From NCBI RefSeq assembly GCF_009650605.1, contig NZ_WAJT01000002.1, forward strand, positions 806,001 through 870,000: a DNA stretch of 64,000 bases, written 5' to 3'. Position 1 is the first letter of the stretch. Every line of letters begins with the position of its first letter. Positions 27,972-37,589 of this stretch are shown in pieces. The notes under the pieces are model-generated. The model was given only the letters and a program-made list of their open reading frames with translations, searched no databases and was not told the DNA's origin. The DNA is from Labrenzia sp. CE80 (GTDB lineage: Bacteria > Pseudomonadota > Alphaproteobacteria > Rhizobiales > Stappiaceae). Made by a program: the position numbers and the translations under genes.

Positions 27972-30911
27972 ATGCAACGCAACCCGGTACTTCTTCGCCC
28001 TATGTGGAATGTGATACCGGAACAGCTTGGAGGCGCAGTAAAACGCCTCGCTGTATTGTTGATTGCGCTGCTGGGTATCCTTGCAGCCAATCACGCACGC
28101 GCCGTCGAACCAATCCAGGTTCCACTTGATGTGGATGCCCTCGATCTGACGAATGCGATTGAGATTCACGCTGGCACTGGCCCTCGCATTCAGGTGTCCA
28201 CCGCCCCAGGCGCAGACGGTATCGTTCGACGTATCGAAGTATCTTCGAGGGATTCGAGCAACACCGACTGGGCGGTCTTTGCCCTGACGAACACCAGCGA
28301 CGAGCAGATTGACAGGCTTCTGGTTGCGCCCTTCTTCCAGCTGGTCGGATCTCGCATGTTCTGGCCGGATCTCGGCTCCTCGAGGATTGCGTCGATCACG
28401 CCAAGCCAGGGCATTGCGCCTGAGCGTCAGAAAAGCCTTGAAGCGGATGTGTTCCTCATCACGCTCGATCCTGGCGCCATCGTAACTTTCGTCGCTGAGA
28501 TGACAACGTCGGACCTGCCGCAATTCCGACTGTGGGAACCTGACACTTACAAGGAAACGATCAACGCCTACACGCTCTACCGAGGCATTATTCTTGGTAT
28601 TTCCGGTCTGCTGGCGCTCTTTCTGACGATCCTCTTTGTGGTCAAGGGAACGGTGATGTTTCCGGCGACCGCCTCGCTTGCCTGGGCGGTGCTGGCCTAT
28701 CTGTGCATCGATTTCGGTTTCTTCAGCCGCGTTTTCAATTTGACCCAGGGTGATGATCAGCTCTATCGAGCTTGCGCCGAGGTGATGCTGGCCGCAAGCC
28801 TGATCATTTTCCTCTACGCGTATCTGAACCTGAACCGCTGGAACATTCACTACAGCCACCTGGCGCTGACGACCTTGGTGCTGCTTCTGGGACTTCTAGG
28901 CGTCGCGGTATGGGATCCTTCGATTGCTGCTGGTATCGCGCGCCTGTCGCTTGGCATCATCGGTGTTCTCGGCTTCGCGACGGTCATGTTGCTTGCCTTC
29001 CAGGGCTATGACCGGGCCATCATGCTCATCCCCACCTGGTTCCTGCTGATCGCCTGGCTAATCGGCGCTGCACTGACGGTGACAGGCGGCCTGGCAAATG
29101 ACATCGTCCAGCCAGCCCTCGGCGGGGGGCTCGTCCTCATCGTGCTGCTGATCGGATTTACGGTCATGCAGCATGCTTTCGCCGGTGGTGCGATTGCCCA
29201 GGGCCTGATCTCTGATGTGGAACGCCGGGCTCTGGCGCTGACCGGGTCAGGAGACATCATCTGGGACTGGGATGTGGACCGGGACCGGATCTTTACCGGC
29301 AACGAAGTGGAAGACCTGCTCGGCTTGCGACACGGAACTCTGGACGGTGCGGCAAGGGATTGGCTTGAGGTCCTGCACCCTCAGGATCGGGACCGTTTCC
29401 GCGCGACGCTCGACGCCGTCATCGACCAGCGGCGTGGCCGGGTGCAGCAAAACTTCCGGCTGAGATCTGAGGATGGTCATTTCCGTTGGTTCCGTCTGCG
29501 CGCGCGTCCCATTGTCGGGTCGGATGGCGAAGTCATCCGCTGTGTCGGAACGCTCCTGGATATCACTGAAGAGCGCACGGCAGAGGAACGCCTTCTTCAT
29601 GACGCCGTCCACGACAATCTGACCGGCCTGCCCAACCGCGAACTGTTTATGGACAGGCTGAGGATGGCTCTGGCACGTTCGCGTGCCGAAGGCAGCGGCA
29701 AGCCGGCAGTTCTGGTGATCAACCTCGACCGCTTCAAGCAGGTCAACGATAGCATTGGCCTGTCTGCTGGCGATAGCATTCTCTTGACTGTCGCGCGTCG
29801 TCTCGGACGTCTCGTTGGACAGCAGGATGCGCTTTCCCGGCTGAGTGGCGATCAGTATGGCCTTGTGCTTCTGTCCGAGCAGGAACCGGATCGCGTGGTG
29901 ACCTTGGCAGATTCCTTGCGCAAGGCCGTGCGCGCGCCCATCACCTTCGGTGATCGCGAAATTTTCCTGACCTGTTCTGTCGGCATAGCGCTGTATGAGG
30001 GCGAGAAGCAGAGTGTTGAGGATCTGGTCACCAATGCTGAGATCGCTCTCAATCATGCCAAGCGGCTGGGCGGCGACAGGCAGGAGGTCTTCAGACCGAT
30101 CCTGCGGCCCCTGGGCAAAAACGTTGTCGACATGGAAGCGGACCTTCGCGAGGCGATCAAGAAGGAGGCGCTGGGTGTCTTCTTCCAGCCGATTGTGCGT
30201 CTTGAAGATCAATCCATCGCAGGCTTTGAGGTCCTTGCCCGCTGGACACATCCAAAGCGTGGCAAGATTGCGCCGTCTGAATTCATACCGATTGCCGAAC
30301 AGTCAGGGCTGATCAACGAACTCGGCACATACATGATGGAAAAGGGGGCAGCTCAACTTGCTTTCTGGCAGCGCGAAATCAAGATGTCTAAGCCGCTGTT
30401 TGCCAGCATCAACATGTCGTCGCGCCAACTGCTTAAGCATGACCTGATCAACGAAGTGAAGGCCATTCTCTCGCGCCTTTCACTGGCGCCTGGAACCCTC
30501 AAGCTCGAACTCACCGAGTCTCTCGTGATGTCCAATCCGGAGTATTCGGCAAAGGTCCTTGAGCGGTTGCGCGGACTGGGCGCGGGCCTGTCACTCGATG
30601 ATTTCGGCACCGGCCATTCATCCCTGTCCTATCTGCAACGCTTTCCGTTCGACACGATCAAGATCGACCAGTCGTTCGTAAAAGCTGACGGTCAGTCCGC
30701 TCGCCCGGTTTTGCTGAGGTCCATCGTTGCTATGGGGCATGACCTGGGCATGTCCGTGGTCGCTGAAGGCGCAGAGAACGAGGCCGATGCGCTGGAGCTC
30801 TATCAGCTTGGCTGCGAATATGCCCAAGGCTATTTCTTCGGACAGGCCATGTCGGCCGACGAGGCAACCAAGTTGCTCCGCAGCATTCCGGCCGAGACCG
30901 AGCCTGCTTGA
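27972..30911 (+). CDS. Membrane PAS-GGDEF-EAL protein, probable c-di-GMP phosphodiesterase
   Basis: 979 residues. An N-terminal signal/helix and extracytoplasmic domain (about 1-195) precede about seven membrane helices (200-405). Then follow a PAS domain (415-535), a GGDEF domain (545-705) and an EAL domain (720-970). GGDEF is degenerate: the signature reads SGDQY in LSRLSGDQYGLVLL, so cyclase activity is unlikely. The EAL domain reads EVLAR but keeps the other catalytic elements: SINMSS, ELTESLVM, LDDFGTGHSS, IKIDQSF, VVAEGAEN and EYAQGYFFG. It should hydrolyse c-di-GMP in response to a ligand sensed outside or by PAS. Confidence 0.9.
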   Translation: MQRNPVLLRPMWNVIPEQLGGAVKRLAVLLIALLGILAANHARAVEPIQVPLDVDALDLTNAIEIHAGTGPRIQVSTAPGADGIVRRIEVSSRDSSNTDWAVFALTNTSDEQIDRLLVAPFFQLVGSRMFWPDLGSSRIASITPSQGIAPERQKSLEADVFLITLDPGAIVTFVAEMTTSDLPQFRLWEPDTYKETINAYTLYRGIILGISGLLALFLTILFVVKGTVMFPATASLAWAVLAYLCIDFGFFSRVFNLTQGDDQLYRACAEVMLAASLIIFLYAYLNLNRWNIHYSHLALTTLVLLLGLLGVAVWDPSIAAGIARLSLGIIGVLGFATVMLLAFQGYDRAIMLIPTWFLLIAWLIGAALTVTGGLANDIVQPALGGGLVLIVLLIGFTVMQHAFAGGAIAQGLISDVERRALALTGSGDIIWDWDVDRDRIFTGNEVEDLLGLRHGTLDGAARDWLEVLHPQDRDRFRATLDAVIDQRRGRVQQNFRLRSEDGHFRWFRLRARPIVGSDGEVIRCVGTLLDITEERTAEERLLHDAVHDNLTGLPNRELFMDRLRMALARSRAEGSGKPAVLVINLDRFKQVNDSIGLSAGDSILLTVARRLGRLVGQQDALSRLSGDQYGLVLLSEQEPDRVVTLADSLRKAVRAPITFGDREIFLTCSVGIALYEGEKQSVEDLVTNAEIALNHAKRLGGDRQEVFRPILRPLGKNVVDMEADLREAIKKEALGVFFQPIVRLEDQSIAGFEVLARWTHPKRGKIAPSEFIPIAEQSGLINELGTYMMEKGAAQLAFWQREIKMSKPLFASINMSSRQLLKHDLINEVKAILSRLSLAPGTLKLELTESLVMSNPEYSAKVLERLRGLGAGLSLDDFGTGHSSLSYLQRFPFDTIKIDQSFVKADGQSARPVLLRSIVAMGHDLGMSVVAEGAENEADALELYQLGCEYAQGYFFGQAMSADEATKLLRSIPAETEPA

Positions 30912-30983
30912 GGCAAGACGATGTGAGTGCGGCAGGCTCTCTAGCTGGCAGTGATGTTCAGTTCGCCTGAACAAGAACAGTCG

Positions 30984-31910
30984 TCAGGGTACGACGATAG
31001 CCAATTCGTCTTTGGCCGCCTCGATCATGACGGGTGTTGTGCCGAAGGCATCGCCATCGATCTGCACGGCCACAGGCCGCTTCGCGAAAAAGCGGGCTTT
31101 TTCGAACGCCGTGACCGTTACGCCCTTGGCCTTGTGTACTCGCCCCATCAAGAGCGCGAGGCCAAACCGGACGGCAGACACGGGATCGTCTTTTCGAAGC
31201 ACAAGAACGTGCAGCCCATGGGTCGTTACGGACGCATCGGGACAGACCACGAAGGGCCCGCCGTAAAACCGGCCGTTTGTGGCCACCACAAGCTTGCCGG
31301 TGAACTCCTGTCCGTCCACATCCACATTGATGTCGGAGCTGTCGCGGCTGAGGCCGATTTTCAGCGCAGTAAAGACATAGGCGAGCTTGCCGAATTTCCG
31401 CTTTAGCGCCAGCGAAATGCCGTGAACCACTTCTGCATCAAATCCGGCGGAGGCCATCAGGATAAACGGGTGGCCGTTCGCAAGTCCAAAGTGCAGTGGT
31501 TGCGTACGATGGTTCAAAATTGCCCGTGCAATTGCAGCCGGCCGGCTGGGTAGACCCAGCTCGTGGGCGAGCACATTTGCCGTGCCGCATGGGATCACCG
31601 CAAGGTCGGGAGCCGCTGGGTTGGTCTGAAAACCGGCGATCGCGTCATTGACGGAGCCGTCGCCACCGGCAATCGCCAGGACGTTCACGGCAAGGCGCGG
31701 ATCGGCGGCAACCTCGCCGATCTCGCCGGCGTGTGTCGTCAGCCTCAACGTGACGCGGCAACCGGCCTCTGTCAGATAAGACTGTATCTTCTCGAGCTTG
31801 CGTGGATTGTACCCACCGCTTGTCGGATTGGCGAGGATGAGGACGGTCTTGCCCTTTGCCTCAGGCGCGAGGTCAGGCAGCGCATGGGAGGGCGGCCAGA
31901 GGGGTCTCAT
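30984..31910 (-). CDS. Diacylglycerol/sphingosine kinase family lipid kinase
   Basis: 308 residues with the DAGK catalytic fold: [18 protein letters not shown] near the N terminus, the ATP-binding loop [16 protein letters not shown], and [20 protein letters not shown]. The C-terminal beta domain ends in [15 protein letters not shown]. It likely phosphorylates diacylglycerol or a related lipid; specificity is not readable. The start overlaps the rnhA stop (ATGA), placing it last in the ispH-thrB-rnhA operon. Confidence 0.85.
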   Translation of the reverse strand: MRPLWPPSHALPDLAPEAKGKTVLILANPTSGGYNPRKLEKIQSYLTEAGCRVTLRLTTHAGEIGEVAADPRLAVNVLAIAGGDGSVNDAIAGFQTNPAAPDLAVIPCGTANVLAHELGLPSRPAAIARAILNHRTQPLHFGLANGHPFILMASAGFDAEVVHGISLALKRKFGKLAYVFTALKIGLSRDSSDINVDVDGQEFTGKLVVATNGRFYGGPFVVCPDASVTTHGLHVLVLRKDDPVSAVRFGLALLMGRVHKAKGVTVTAFEKARFFAKRPVAVQIDGDAFGTTPVMIEAAKDELAIVVP

Positions 31911-32386
31911 GTGTCTGACCCTTCTTCGTCGTCAGAATATCCAGGCTTGAAAGGAGCCATTCCCTTGCGCGCCAGTTCGTCGGCACGTTCGTTGTCGGGA
32001 TGACCCGCATGCCCCTTGACCCAATGCCAAGTCACGTCATGGCGTTGACGCGCTTCATCCAGGGCCTGCCATAGCTCCACATTTTTGACCGGCTTATTGG
32101 CAGCGGTGCGCCAGTTCTTGCGTTTCCAGCCAGCCATCCATTCCTTGATACCGCTGCGAACATACGTGCTGTCGGTATAAAGATCGACCGCACAGGGGCG
32201 CTTGAGGGCATTCAGGGCCTCGATGGCTGCCGTTAGTTCCATACGGTTGTTTGTTGTCGAGCCTTCGCCGCCACACAGTTCCCGTTCATGCTCTCCAAAG
32301 CGGAGAATGGCCCCCCAACCGCCAGGCCCAGGGTTTCCCGAGCAAGCACCATCCGTATAGATCGTAACCTGATTGTTTTCTGTCAT
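31907..32386 (-). CDS. rnhA: Ribonuclease HI
   Basis: 159-residue endonuclease that cuts RNA in RNA:DNA hybrids. All four carboxylates are present at the E. coli spacing: D12 ([15 protein letters not shown]), E50 ([10 protein letters not shown]), D72 ([11 protein letters not shown]) and D136 ([11 protein letters not shown]), with the conserved VKGHAGHP. It overlaps thrB upstream and the lipid kinase gene downstream, both by ATGA. Confidence 0.97.
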   Translation of the reverse strand: MTENNQVTIYTDGACSGNPGPGGWGAILRFGEHERELCGGEGSTTNNRMELTAAIEALNALKRPCAVDLYTDSTYVRSGIKEWMAGWKRKNWRTAANKPVKNVELWQALDEARQRHDVTWHWVKGHAGHPDNERADELARKGMAPFKPGYSDDEEGSDT

Positions 32387-33348
32387 AGGTCCAATCCGTA
32401 GGATTTCACGCTTTCAACGCTTTGATGAAATCTGAGCTTCTTCAGATATTCGAGCGGATCTTTCGGCGTGACCAGGGCGCCTTCAGGCACGCTCAGCCAG
32501 TCATACAGCCGTGTCAGAAGGAAGCGCAGGGCCGAACCGCGTGCGAGCAGCGGCAGCGCTTCGTATTCTGGTTCACTCAAGGGCCTAACTTTGGTGTAAC
32601 CGTTTAGCAGTGCCCGGGCCTTGGTGACATTGAAGGCACCATCCTGTTCAAAGCACCAGGCATTGAGGCAGATTGCAACGTCGTAAGCGAAGGCATCGGT
32701 GCAGGCAAAATAGAAATCGATCAGGCCGGACAGCTCATCGCCCAAAAAGAAGACGTTGTCCGGAAACAAGTCCGCATGGATGACCCCTGTGGGCAGTTCC
32801 TTCGGCCACCGGTTCTCCAGGTGAGCGAGTTCTTTTTCGATTTCCGCCGATAGGCCGGCCTGTACGCGGTCTGAATTCGAATCGCATTGTTCGAAAAGAG
32901 GGCGCCAGTCGCCAACGGTCAGCGCGTTTGGCCTGACCATCGCAAAGTCGGCACCGGCCAGATGCAGGGCCGCCATGCCGGCACCGAGCTCTGCGCAATG
33001 TTCCGGGCGGGGTCTTTTAACCCACATGCCTTCAAGAAACGTCACGATCGCCGCTGGTCGCCCGGCAAGCGTTCCCAGAAGCTCGCCCACCTTGTTGGCA
33101 ACCGGCGTCGGGCAGGAGATCTCCTTGGCAGCGAGATGCTGTATCAGGTTCAAAAAGAATGGCAGATCATTCGGATCGACGCGCTTTTCGTAAAGTGTCA
33201 GGATGAAATAGCCAGCCTCTGTATGCAGCAGGAAGTTGCTGTTCTCTACGCCTTCCGCGATGCCCTTGCACGAGAGCAAGGCACCAATGTTGTATGTGGC
33301 AATGAAGGCGGCGAGCTCTTCATCGGCGACGTCCGTATAAACAGCCAT
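32383..33348 (-). CDS. thrB: Homoserine kinase, APH-fold type (ThrB)
   Basis: 321 residues of the aminoglycoside-phosphotransferase-like ThrB found in alpha- and some gammaproteobacteria, not the GHMP type. Signatures: [23 protein letters not shown] at the N terminus, the catalytic loop [14 protein letters not shown] (Brenner-type HxDxxxxN) and [22 protein letters not shown] (metal Asp). It produces O-phosphohomoserine for ThrC (24584-25990). Six bp after ispH and ATGA-overlapping with rnhA. Confidence 0.95.
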   Translation of the reverse strand: MAVYTDVADEELAAFIATYNIGALLSCKGIAEGVENSNFLLHTEAGYFILTLYEKRVDPNDLPFFLNLIQHLAAKEISCPTPVANKVGELLGTLAGRPAAIVTFLEGMWVKRPRPEHCAELGAGMAALHLAGADFAMVRPNALTVGDWRPLFEQCDSNSDRVQAGLSAEIEKELAHLENRWPKELPTGVIHADLFPDNVFFLGDELSGLIDFYFACTDAFAYDVAICLNAWCFEQDGAFNVTKARALLNGYTKVRPLSEPEYEALPLLARGSALRFLLTRLYDWLSVPEGALVTPKDPLEYLKKLRFHQSVESVKSYGLDL

Positions 33349-33354
33349 AAATGT

Positions 33355-34374
33355 CTACTCTGCAGCCGTGGGCGCTTGTGTGGGAGCTTCGCGCAATTCT
33401 CGTGGCAGGTTGAAGGCAATCGTCTCTTCGGCCGTGCGAACGGTTTCGACAGAAACGCTGTATCGATCCGCAAAGGCCGCGATGATTTCTTCAACCAGTG
33501 TTTCGGGCGCAGACGCACCAGCGGTCAGGCCAAGGGAAGAAATGCCGGAGAACTCGTTCCAGTCAATGTCGCTGGCTCTTTGGATCAGGTGAGACGTTGT
33601 ACATCCGGCGCGCTCAGCGACTTCGCGAAGTCGCTGCGAATTGGAAGAGTTGGGCGCTCCGACCACGATCATCGCGTCCACTTCGGGGGCGACAGCCTTG
33701 ACGGCCTCCTGGCGATTGGTGGTCGCGTAGCAAATGTCTTCCTTGTGCGGGGCAACAATATCCGGGAACCGTTGTCGTAGCACGTCAACGATACCAGCCG
33801 TGTCGTCCACAGACAGGGTCGTCTGTGTGATAAAAGCCAACTGGCGATCTGTCTTGGGCTGAAAACCGAGTGCGTCGGCCTCGGTTTCGATCAGCGTCAC
33901 GGTGCCGGAAGGAAGCTGGCCCATGGTGCCGATCACTTCGGGATGCCCCGCATGTCCGATCAGCAGAATTTCACGTTCGCGACGATGATGAATCTCCGCT
34001 TCCTTGTGGACCTTGGACACCAGTGGGCAGGTCGCGTCGAGGAAGAACATATTGCGAGAGCGGGCATCCTCAGGCACGGCTTTCGGAACGCCGTGGGCCG
34101 AAAAGATGACCGGCCGTTCCCGATCCGCTGCAGGAATCTCTTCGAGCTCTTCCACGAAGATCGCGCCCTTGGTTTTCAGGCCGTCGACGACAAACTTGTT
34201 GTGGACGATCTCGTGGCGCACATAGACCGGACGGCCATATTTTTCCAGAGCCAGCTCGACGATCTGAATTGCCCTGTCCACGCCAGCGCAAAAACCACGA
34301 GGGGCGCACAGGTGGATCGTCAGGGCAGGCCTCTCGGAGGTTGGTGCTGTCATTTTGGTCCTTCGGACTGTCAT
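33355..34374 (-). CDS. ispH: 4-hydroxy-3-methylbut-2-enyl diphosphate reductase (IspH)
   Basis: Iron-sulfur enzyme of the last MEP-pathway step, giving IPP and DMAPP. Three cluster Cys are seen in [26 protein letters not shown] and [13 protein letters not shown]; substrate-binding His and Glu lie in FSAHGVPK and [14 protein letters not shown]. 339 residues from the first start; the ATG at 34353 (MTAPTSERP) is an alternative giving 332. It leads the operon ispH-thrB-rnhA-lipid kinase. Confidence 0.96.
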   Translation of the reverse strand: MTVRRTKMTAPTSERPALTIHLCAPRGFCAGVDRAIQIVELALEKYGRPVYVRHEIVHNKFVVDGLKTKGAIFVEELEEIPAADRERPVIFSAHGVPKAVPEDARSRNMFFLDATCPLVSKVHKEAEIHHRREREILLIGHAGHPEVIGTMGQLPSGTVTLIETEADALGFQPKTDRQLAFITQTTLSVDDTAGIVDVLRQRFPDIVAPHKEDICYATTNRQEAVKAVAPEVDAMIVVGAPNSSNSQRLREVAERAGCTTSHLIQRASDIDWNEFSGISSLGLTAGASAPETLVEEIIAAFADRYSVSVETVRTAEETIAFNLPRELREAPTQAPTAAE

Positions 34375-34508
34375 CAGTCCGCAATAAGGGGCGCAAGCTG
34401 GGTCCTGTCAAGGTTCAACTGAATCGCATGCAGCCTCAGTCTCGCCAAGGTTTGATGGACCTGCTATGTAGCGCGGCCGAAGCTTAAAGGGAAACATGCG
34501 GGTGAAAC

Positions 34509-35135
34509 ATGGGTAAGGGCATTGAAACTGTGGTTAAACGCCGGACGGGCCTCGTTCTTGCCGGAGCGCTTTGCGCAGGCTTGCTCGCCGGTTGCATGAG
34601 CAGTTCCGATGAAGTGACGTCTGGCGGTGCCAGCGTATCCTCCAAGTCAAAGGGCTGGCTGACGGGCATCACCACAAGCGGCAAGGGGCCGATCGAGGTC
34701 AACCCGGATGCTTTTGTTGCAGACGTCTACTGCCCTCCGATCCAGCTTCAGACTGGCACGCACCTGATCATGAAATTTGCTCGGCGAAAGGAAGAAACGC
34801 CGGAGAATCTTCTCTATCAGGCAACTGTCGAAGAATGGGCGCGTGAGTGCACACGCGAAGGAACGGATCAAACGCGTATCAAGATCGGTCTATCGGGCGA
34901 TGTCACTCCAGGGCCTGCATGGTCTGGCGGTGAGGTTTTGCTTCCGGTCCGGGTTGCAGTCATTCCTTCAGGCGACGATGCAAAGCCCCTTTACTCCGAA
35001 ATTGTCTCGGTGCCGGTCACCGTTGGCGCAGACGCTCCCAGCGAGGCTTGGACCCTCATCGAGAGCAAGTTCACTGTTCCGCGCAATCAGGAAATGAAAA
35101 TCGTGGTCGGTTTCGACGAGGGAAAGCGCCGTTGA
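34509..35135 (+). CDS. Conserved hypothetical lipoprotein
   Basis: 208 residues with a lipoprotein signal peptide: basic VVKRRTG, hydrophobic LVLAGALCAGLLAG and Cys in the lipobox LLAGC (about residue 28). The mature part is beta-rich with a single further Cys pair (DVYCPPIQ, WARECTREG). It lies between ispH (divergent) and the glycine riboswitch. No named domain recognised; probably an outer-membrane or periplasmic lipoprotein. Confidence 0.75.
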   Translation: MGKGIETVVKRRTGLVLAGALCAGLLAGCMSSSDEVTSGGASVSSKSKGWLTGITTSGKGPIEVNPDAFVADVYCPPIQLQTGTHLIMKFARRKEETPENLLYQATVEEWARECTREGTDQTRIKIGLSGDVTPGPAWSGGEVLLPVRVAVIPSGDDAKPLYSEIVSVPVTVGADAPSEAWTLIESKFTVPRNQEMKIVVGFDEGKRR

Positions 35136-35169
35136 GAACGGCCGCTTATCGTTTGAGCAGTCTGGCTTA

Positions 35170-35198
35170 TTGACAATGGGATAGGCGCGCCACAGAAT
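35170..35198 (+). promoter_or_regulatory. Putative sigma-70 promoter of the gcv operon
   Basis: TTGACA (35170-35175), 17-bp spacer, CAGAAT (35193-35198, four of six to consensus). A start near 35205 would place the riboswitch about 55 nt into the transcript. Confidence 0.5.
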
Positions 35199-35261
35199 TG
35201 ACAACATCGGCCCGGGTCGTTCTCGAGTCGACAGGAAGTTCATTTGCGCTTCCGATAGCCC

Positions 35262-35475
35262 TAGCGGGAGAGGCCGGATGAAACAGACCGGCGCCGAAGG
35301 AGCAACCGCCCCGGAAACTCTCAGGCAAAAGGACCGCTAGGACATCAACGCTCTGGAAAGCAGTTAACCGGCCCAGTCAAACGGGAAGGAACGGCTCACC
35401 GAAGGAGTAACCGTTGATCACCTGCCTTTCGGGCGGGTCCTGCGGGAAATCTCTCAGGTACTCGGACAGAGGGGG
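35262..35475 (+). ncRNA. Tandem glycine riboswitch (two aptamers)
   Basis: Two glycine aptamers in series. Aptamer 1 (about 35262-35340) has GCGGGAGAGGCCGG, GCCGAAGGAGCAACCGCC and AACTCTCAGGCAAAAGGACC closing with CCGCTA. Aptamer 2 (about 35350-35475) has CTCTGGAAAG, ACCGAAGGAGTAACCG and AATCTCTCAGGTACTCGGACAGAG. These are the conserved cores of gcvT-type riboswitches. It directly precedes gcvT. The 56-nt expression platform has a hairpin but no T-tract, so control may be translational or by antitermination. Confidence 0.95.
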
Positions 35476-35531
35476 TACGGACGGGCCGTTATGGCCGCGT
35501 TCCCGTGCAACCTTGAATCTGAGGACCTTAC

Positions 35532-36683
35532 ATGGCTGAGCCGGACGCTCCTGGCGATCTTCAAAAGACACCGCTTTACGACCTTCATGTCGAACTCGGC
35601 GCCCGCATGGTGCCGTTTGCCGGATACGAGATGCCGGTTCAGTATCCCACCGGCATCATGACAGAGCACCTGCAGACCCGCGACAGCGCCGGTCTGTTTG
35701 ACGTTTCGCACATGGGCCAGGCGAAACTGGTTGGACCGGATCATGAGACGACGGCACGGGCGCTGGAAGCCCTTTGCCCTTCGAACATGGTCGAGCTGAA
35801 GCCCGGCAAGCAGCGCTACACCGTGCTGCTGAACGCTGACGGTGGCATCGTCGATGATTTGATGGTGACTCGTCCTCGTGATGAAAGCCTTGATGGCCAC
35901 CTTTTGCTCGTCGTCAATGCGTCTCGCAAACATGTTGACTATCCGCTTCTGGAAGCCGGCCTGCCAGACGGCGTTCGCCTGGAAATTCTGGATGATCGTG
36001 CGCTGATCGCGGTACAAGGCCCCAAGGCGGTGGAAGCGGTCGCCGCTCACGCGCCTGCTGCGGCCGATCTTGAGTTCATGTCCGGCGATTTCATGGAGTT
36101 TGATGGCATTTCCTGCCATATTTCCCGCGCCGGTTACACGGGTGAAGACGGTGTGGAAATGTCAGTGCCGGCGGGGGCTGCGGAAGCCATTGCCCGTGCG
36201 CTGCTCGCCGATGACCGGGTTGAGCCGATAGGCTTGGGTGCGCGTGACAGTCTGCGCCTTGAAGCCGGACTTTGCCTTTATGGTCATGATCTCGATGAAA
36301 CCACGTCGCCGATTGAAGGCGCGATCACCTTCTGCATGCAGAAGCGCCGCCGCGAAGAGGGCGGTTTTCCAGGTGCCGAACGCATCCAGGCGGAGTTGAA
36401 GGATGGTCCTGGCCGTGTGCGTGTCGGGTTTAAACTCGAAGGCCGTGCGCCTGCGCGAGAAGGTGCCGAGATCCAGTTGCCGGGTGGTCCGGTGATCGGG
36501 ACGGCGACCTCTGGCGGCTTTGCCCCCAGCGTCGGCGCGCCGATTGGCATGGGCTATGTGCCAGCCGAACATGCCGCCGTGGGCACCAAGATCAATCTCG
36601 TTGTGCGGGGCAGGAAACTGCCGGCGGAAATCGTCGACATGCCCATCGTGCCGAACCGCTATTACCGCAAACCCAAAGCTTGA
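35532..36683 (+). CDS. gcvT: Glycine cleavage system T protein (aminomethyltransferase)
   Basis: Folate-dependent component that takes the aminomethyl group from lipoylated GcvH and releases ammonia and methylene-THF. 383 residues with [32 protein letters not shown], the folate-contacting [15 protein letters not shown] and [20 protein letters not shown]. The start ATG at 35532 follows GAGGACC. First gene after the glycine riboswitch, so glycine induces it. Confidence 0.96.
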   Translation: MAEPDAPGDLQKTPLYDLHVELGARMVPFAGYEMPVQYPTGIMTEHLQTRDSAGLFDVSHMGQAKLVGPDHETTARALEALCPSNMVELKPGKQRYTVLLNADGGIVDDLMVTRPRDESLDGHLLLVVNASRKHVDYPLLEAGLPDGVRLEILDDRALIAVQGPKAVEAVAAHAPAAADLEFMSGDFMEFDGISCHISRAGYTGEDGVEMSVPAGAAEAIARALLADDRVEPIGLGARDSLRLEAGLCLYGHDLDETTSPIEGAITFCMQKRRREEGGFPGAERIQAELKDGPGRVRVGFKLEGRAPAREGAEIQLPGGPVIGTATSGGFAPSVGAPIGMGYVPAEHAAVGTKINLVVRGRKLPAEIVDMPIVPNRYYRKPKA

Positions 36684-36709
36684 CTACATTTCAGAGAACG
36701 GACGCAATC

Positions 36710-37081
36710 ATGACCACCTATTTCTCCAAGGACCACGAGTGGATCGCAGTTGAAGGCGATGTCGCAACGGTTGGCATTACCAAATACGCCCAGGAACAGC
36801 TCGGCGATGTTGTCTTTGTCGAATTGCCCGAGGCCGGCAAGGCGCTTTCACAGGGGGACGAGGCAGCCGTCGTTGAATCGGTCAAGGCAGCTTCCGAAGT
36901 CTATGCCCCGATCGATGGCGAAGTGGTTGAAGCCAATGAGGTGCTGGCCGATGAGCCGGCCAAGGTCAATGAAGACCCCGAAGGCGGCGCCTGGTTTATC
37001 AAGATGAAAGTCGCTAACGCCGACCAGCTTTCCGACCTGATGGACGAAGCCGCCTACAAGGCGTTTGTGGACACGCTCTGA
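36710..37081 (+). CDS. gcvH: Glycine cleavage system H protein
   Basis: 123-residue lipoyl carrier. The lipoylation Lys is residue 59 in [23 protein letters not shown], and the N terminus [11 protein letters not shown] is typical. The ATG at 36710 gives the normal length; the open frame extends back to overlap the gcvT stop but adds nothing homologous. Followed after 1 bp by an OsmC-family gene. Confidence 0.97.
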   Translation: MTTYFSKDHEWIAVEGDVATVGITKYAQEQLGDVVFVELPEAGKALSQGDEAAVVESVKAASEVYAPIDGEVVEANEVLADEPAKVNEDPEGGAWFIKMKVANADQLSDLMDEAAYKAFVDTL

Positions 37082-37082
37082 G

Positions 37083-37571
37083 ATGCCGGGACACGTCTAC
37101 ACCGCCGAAGTGACATGGAAGCTCGATGGCGAGGACTTCGCCAAGGGCAAATATTCACGCGCCCATATGTGGCGCTTCGATGGTGGCGTGGAAGTGCCCG
37201 CATCAGCTTCACCTTCCGTGGTTCCACTGCCGTTTTCTTCTGAAAACGCGGTGGATCCGGAAGAAGCCTTCGTTGCCTGCCTGTCATCCTGCCACATGTT
37301 GACATTTATCGATCTGGCGCGCCTCTCGAAGTATCGGGTGGAAAGCTATCGCGACAAGGCCGAGGGCGTCATGTCCCGCATCGATCGGGGCCGGATGGCT
37401 GTGACGAAGGTGATCCTGAGGCCGCAGATTACTCTTCTCGGCAGCTCCGCTCCTGACCCGAGCCTGTTCGCCGATCTGCATGAGAAGGCGCATGAAATGT
37501 GTTTCATCGCCAATTCCGTCAAGACCGAGATCGAGATTGCGCCAGAGCCTCTGCGCTTGATCCCGGCATAA
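37083..37571 (+). CDS. OsmC family protein embedded in the gcv operon
   Basis: 162 residues from the ATG at 37083, 1 bp after gcvH. OsmC/Ohr-type features: reactive Cys66 in FVACLSSCHMLTFID and Cys140 in HEMCFIANSVKTEIEIAP, the two-Cys peroxidatic arrangement of hydroperoxide reductases. It probably reduces organic peroxides or protects a thiol cofactor. Position between gcvH and gcvPA, with small gaps on both sides, implies cotranscription under glycine control. Confidence 0.88.
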   Translation: MPGHVYTAEVTWKLDGEDFAKGKYSRAHMWRFDGGVEVPASASPSVVPLPFSSENAVDPEEAFVACLSSCHMLTFIDLARLSKYRVESYRDKAEGVMSRIDRGRMAVTKVILRPQITLLGSSAPDPSLFADLHEKAHEMCFIANSVKTEIEIAPEPLRLIPA

Positions 37572-37589
37572 CAAAAGAGCCGAACCGCC

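Noticed and set aside
27858..28859. 333-residue reverse ORF under the PAS-GGDEF-EAL gene
   Set aside because: Shadow of the clear forward gene; Gln/Arg/His-rich with no domain.
29247..30251. 334-residue reverse ORF inside the EAL gene
   Set aside because: Shadow frame of the GGDEF/EAL coding region.
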